Source of the DNA: Bacillota bacterium
Lineage (GTDB): Bacteria > Bacillota_A > Clostridia > Clostridiales > Clostridiaceae
Assembly: GCA_021837545.1 (NCBI GenBank)
Contig: JAKBFR010000103.1
Span: forward strand, 1-8,826
Length of the DNA: 8,826 nucleotides
Reading direction: 5' to 3'
The notes under the pieces are model-generated. The model was given only the letters and a program-made list of their open reading frames with translations, was not told the DNA's origin and did no database searches. Positions within the stretch are counted from its first letter, which is position 1. Each line of letters starts with the position of its first letter. A program made the position numbers and the translations under genes. This document shows, one piece after another, positions 7,052 to 8,826 of this stretch.

Positions 7052-7222
7052 CAATGCACAATGCACAATGAACAATTAAGGAACAAATTCTTATAGAATT
7101 TGAAAAATATTTTCAGAACTCATTTGGGAAAAGTGATACTCAAAATTTTACATTTGGTTAGTAGAACTTTCTCTTTGGGCTTCATCCTTAATTGTATATC
7201 GTGAGCTGTGCATTGTGCATTG
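7052..7222. mobile_element. MITE-like 171-base element with heptad-built inverted termini
   Basis: The left end is four heptads on the plus strand: CAATGCA, CAATGCA, CAATGAA, CAATTAA (7052-7079), then GGA. The right end, read inward on the minus strand, is CAATGCA, CAATGCA, CAGCTCA, CGATATA, CAATTAA (7222-7188), then GGA. The ends are inverted repeats, identical for 16 bases outside and 11 inside. The right end carries one extra 7-base unit, so the difference is a whole repeat step. The interior has a 7-bp palindromic hairpin (7084-7090 with 7096-7102) and two related segments starting AGAACT (7115 and 7163). No transposase or clear target duplication is seen. It fills most of the 202-base polA-coaE gap; without it the genes would be 31 bases apart. 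I recall similar sequences in clostridial spacers, but this is unverified. Confidence 0.7.
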
Positions 7223-7243
7223 AAAAGGTGGTTTATATATAAA

Positions 7244-7840
7244 ATGATTAAGGTTGGTTTAACAGGGGGAATTGGTACTGGAAAAAGTACAGTATCTGAT
7301 ATTTTAAGAAGAGAAAAGTTCAAAATTATTGATGCGGATATTATAGCTAAAGAAGTACTGGAAAAAAACCCTCAAATACTAGAAATGGTTCGGGTGCAAT
7401 TTGGATCAGGTTTCTTTGATTGGAGAGGGGAATTTAGAAGAAAAGAATTTGGAAATCATATCTTTAGATTTCCTAAACAAAGAATAAAATATGAAAGTAT
7501 TATTGTGCCTTATATTAAACAAAGCATAGAAGAAAATATAAAAGCATATGAAATAAAAGGTGAAAAAATAATAATAATAGATGCTCCAACTTTGATTGAA
7601 AATAATTTGAATGTTGAAATGGATTATGTGATACTTGTATATGCAGACAATTCAGTTCAAATTCAAAGGGTTATGAACAGAGATAAATTAACTAAAATTG
7701 AAGCAGTTAGCAGGATAAATTCTCAAATGTCTATGGAAGAAAAGAAGGAGTATGCCAATATTATCATTGATAATAATACTGATTTAATTGATACGCAAAA
7801 GCAAGTTTACGATTTAATTGATTTTATGAAATTAATATGA
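7244..7840 (+). CDS. coaE: Dephospho-CoA kinase
   Basis: This enzyme phosphorylates the 3'-hydroxyl of dephospho-CoA with ATP, the last step of coenzyme A synthesis, in the cytosol. The 198 residues match the family (about 200). The P-loop is GGIGTGKST (8-16), followed by the substrate-site DAD (30-32), IIDAPTLIE (111-119, the family's D-x-P-L-L-x-E segment), and QRVMNRD (141-147) with RINSQMS (157-163) of the lid and adenine side. The ATG at 7244 is chosen because AAAAGGTGG (7223-7231) lies 12 bases upstream and the family starts just before the P-loop. An upstream in-frame GTG at 7208 would lie inside the inserted element. The element ends directly against this ribosome binding site. The gene is downstream of polA in the same orientation and 57 bases before the transglycosylase gene. 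Confidence 0.96.
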   Translation: MIKVGLTGGIGTGKSTVSDILRREKFKIIDADIIAKEVLEKNPQILEMVRVQFGSGFFDWRGEFRRKEFGNHIFRFPKQRIKYESIIVPYIKQSIEENIKAYEIKGEKIIIIDAPTLIENNLNVEMDYVILVYADNSVQIQRVMNRDKLTKIEAVSRINSQMSMEEKKEYANIIIDNNTDLIDTQKQVYDLIDFMKLI

Positions 7841-7843
7841 TAA

Positions 7844-7883
7844 GGCACATCTTTGGTGTATTATTTTCTTTCATGTGCCAAAG
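7844..7883 (+). other. Hairpin with an alternative pairing between coaE and the transglycosylase gene
   Basis: GGCACAT (7844-7850) pairs perfectly with ATGTGCC (7873-7879). Immediately inside it, CTTTGG (7851-7856) pairs perfectly with CCAAAG (7878-7883). The two stems share bases 7878-7879, so they could be alternatives or a pseudoknot with slightly shortened stems. The structure ends just before AAGGAG (7886-7891), the ribosome binding site of the next gene. There is no T-run, so it is unlikely to be a terminator. Confidence 0.4.
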
Positions 7884-7897
7884 TTAAGGAGAAGAAA

Positions 7898-8533
7898 ATG
7901 AAATTTATAAGAAAAATCTTTTGTACACTAATAATCTTAATAGCAGTTATAATTGCAATGAGCGTAGGCTCGAAATATGTTATAAAAGAGAATTTTTTTC
8001 CTTATAAGTATAAAGAATATGTAGATAAGTATAGTAGTCAATACAATTTAGATCCATTATTTGTATTAGCAGTAATAAAGACTGAAAGTAAATTTGATGA
8101 TGATGCGCAGTCACATAAAAATGCAGTGGGGCTTATGCAAATAACTGTTGAAACAGGAGCATGGGCAGCTAAGGAAATGGGATTTAATACATTTTCTAAA
8201 GAGGATTTATATAACCAAGAATATAATATTAGAATGGGATGTTGGTATCTTAGAAGGTTAAATGATACCTTTGATGGTGATTTAGATTTAACAATTGCTG
8301 CTTATAATGCAGGTCCAACTAACGTAAATACGTGGCTTGAAAATGAAAAGTATTCTTCAGATGGAAAAAGTATAGATTATATACCTTTTGGAGAAACAAA
8401 GAAATATGTTGATAAAGTAGATACTTATTATCATGTATATGAATACCTTTATAGTGGGAAAGAAAGTTATTTTGACATAGATAAAATAGTAGAAATAACA
8501 AAAAATCTTTTGAATGTACACTTTTTAAGTTAG
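7898..8533 (+). CDS. Membrane-anchored lytic transglycosylase (SLT domain)
   Basis: This enzyme cuts the N-acetylmuramic acid to N-acetylglucosamine bond of peptidoglycan, leaving 1,6-anhydro ends. It has 211 residues. A basic start (MKFIRK) is followed by a hydrophobic segment at about 8-24, an uncleaved anchor or signal, so the catalytic part should face outward. The SLT (GH23-like) domain spans about 38-185: the catalytic Glu63 in VIKTESKF, GLMQI (78-82), and AAYNAGP (134-140), followed by a Tyr-rich segment ending YVDKVDTYYHVYEYL. AAGGAG (7886-7891) is 6 bases before the ATG at 7898. An upstream in-frame start at 7853 has no comparable site and would put a charged extension before the anchor. 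It is the last gene of the polA-coaE cluster and is followed by a terminator. Whether its role is growth, sporulation or germination cannot be told. Confidence 0.93.
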   Translation: MKFIRKIFCTLIILIAVIIAMSVGSKYVIKENFFPYKYKEYVDKYSSQYNLDPLFVLAVIKTESKFDDDAQSHKNAVGLMQITVETGAWAAKEMGFNTFSKEDLYNQEYNIRMGCWYLRRLNDTFDGDLDLTIAAYNAGPTNVNTWLENEKYSSDGKSIDYIPFGETKKYVDKVDTYYHVYEYLYSGKESYFDIDKIVEITKNLLNVHFLS

Positions 8534-8543
8534 GTATATTTAA

Positions 8544-8588
8544 AAAATAACAAGTAAATATTACATCTCTAACTTGTTATTTTCTTTT
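8544..8588 (+). terminator. Intrinsic terminator after the transglycosylase gene
   Basis: A perfect 12-bp AT-rich stem (8544-8555 with 8572-8583) has a 16-base loop and continues into the T-rich tail TTTTCTTTTAT. It ends the polA-coaE-transglycosylase transcript before the tRNA promoter at 8618. Confidence 0.8.
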
Positions 8589-8617
8589 ATAGACCTTAAA
8601 TATTTTATAAAACTTAC

Positions 8618-8646
8618 TTGAATTTTTGGCAAAAATGAATTATGAT
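8618..8646 (+). promoter_or_regulatory. Promoter of tRNA-Leu
   Basis: TTGAAT (8618-8623) and TATGAT (8641-8646) are separated by exactly 17 bases. Transcription would begin near 8653, about 14 bases before the mature tRNA 5' end. With the preceding terminator this makes the tRNA an independent unit. Confidence 0.65.
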
Positions 8647-8666
8647 TAAATAGTAATTTATATTTT

Positions 8667-8750
8667 GCAGGTATGCTGGAATTGGCAGACAGGCACGCTT
8701 GAGGTGCGTGTGTTTATAACGTACGGGTTCAAGTCCCGTTACCTGCACCA
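8667..8750 (+). tRNA. tRNA-Leu (anticodon GAG)
   Basis: This is an 84-base class II tRNA. The acceptor stem GCAGGTA (8667-8673) pairs perfectly with TACCTGC (8740-8746). The D arm carries GGAATTGGCAGAC, and the anticodon stem is CACGC/GCGTG (8694-8698 with 8706-8710). The 7-base loop places the anticodon GAG at 8701-8703, reading CUC and CUU. The long variable arm (8711-8722) has a 3-bp stem, and the T arm is ACGGG-TTCAAGT-CCCGT (8723-8739). The discriminator A8747 is the leucine identity base, and CCA (8748-8750) is encoded. Confidence 0.97.
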
Positions 8751-8758
8751 AATCAGAA

Positions 8759-8819
8759 ATTACATAAACCCCAGTGAAGTTCACAAATGGTGGACTTTAC
8801 TGGGGTTTCGTTATGTAAT
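8759..8819 (+). terminator. Long hairpin after tRNA-Leu, probable terminator
   Basis: The inner stem 8768-8784 pairs with 8790-8806 (17 bp including two G-U pairs, 5-base loop, CCCC/GGGG core). It extends by a further 9 bp (8759-8767 with 8811-8819) across a 4-base bulge on the right strand. The tail TTTCGTTAT is an imperfect T-tract and is itself partly involved in the outer stem. Its position 8 bases after the tRNA 3' end suits a terminator, but the outer stem is unusual. Confidence 0.6.
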
Positions 8820-8826
8820 GATATTT

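Noticed and set aside
7208..7243. GTG-started extension of coaE by 12 residues
   Set aside because: It lies partly within the inverted end of the inserted element and has no suitable ribosome binding site; the family start and the AAAAGGTGG site support 7244.
7120..7323. Minus-strand open frame of 67 codons
   Set aside because: It overlaps the 171-base element and the start of coaE, and its translation is just the inverted heptads and the complement of coaE; no ribosome binding site was seen.
7853..7897. Upstream start for the transglycosylase
   Set aside because: It lies inside the intergenic hairpin without a good ribosome binding site and would add a charged stretch before the membrane anchor; ATG 7898 has AAGGAG at 6 bases.

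Overview
The window is AT-rich chromosomal DNA, most likely from a Clostridium sensu stricto species. The evidence is strong AT bias in codons and spacers, AGGAGG-type ribosome binding sites, a Pol I whose proofreading site is lost as in many Firmicutes, the order polA-coaE-lytic transglycosylase-tRNA-Leu, and a small protein that I recall only from clostridia. No plasmid, phage or defence genes are seen. Most genes are ordinary housekeeping genes; the unusual content lies in the spacers.

Layout. 1-211: spacer with a candidate uspA promoter and, at the left edge, a possible ribosome binding site for a gene leaving the window leftward. 212-643: a UspA-family protein closed by a terminator (678-721). 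734-2762: one transcription unit with a strong double promoter, a small conserved protein (855-1100), trpS (1131-2150), a DUF3284-like protein (2187-2666), and a long perfect terminator hairpin that probably also serves the convergent gene. 2793-2843: an inverted array of 7-base repeats. 2888-4120, minus strand: an M29 aminopeptidase with a TTG start and a good promoter. 4121-4437: a 317-base divergent spacer holding the aminopeptidase promoter, a compact structured element of about 113 bases lying between the two promoters, and the polA promoter and leader. 4438-8533: polA, coaE and a membrane-anchored lytic transglycosylase on one strand, probably one operon, with a 171-base MITE-like element inserted between polA and coaE. 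8667-8750: tRNA-Leu(GAG) with its own promoter and a long 3' hairpin.

How the genes work together. trpS charges tRNA-Trp; polA repairs DNA and removes primers; coaE makes coenzyme A; the transglycosylase cuts peptidoglycan; the tRNA reads CUC/CUU leucine codons. They form no single pathway. The main point of interest is two kinds of small non-coding element. The first, at 2793-2843 and 7052-7222, shares termini built of CAAT(G/T)NN heptads. The second is the structured element at about 4195-4307, flanked by a near-perfect short direct repeat.
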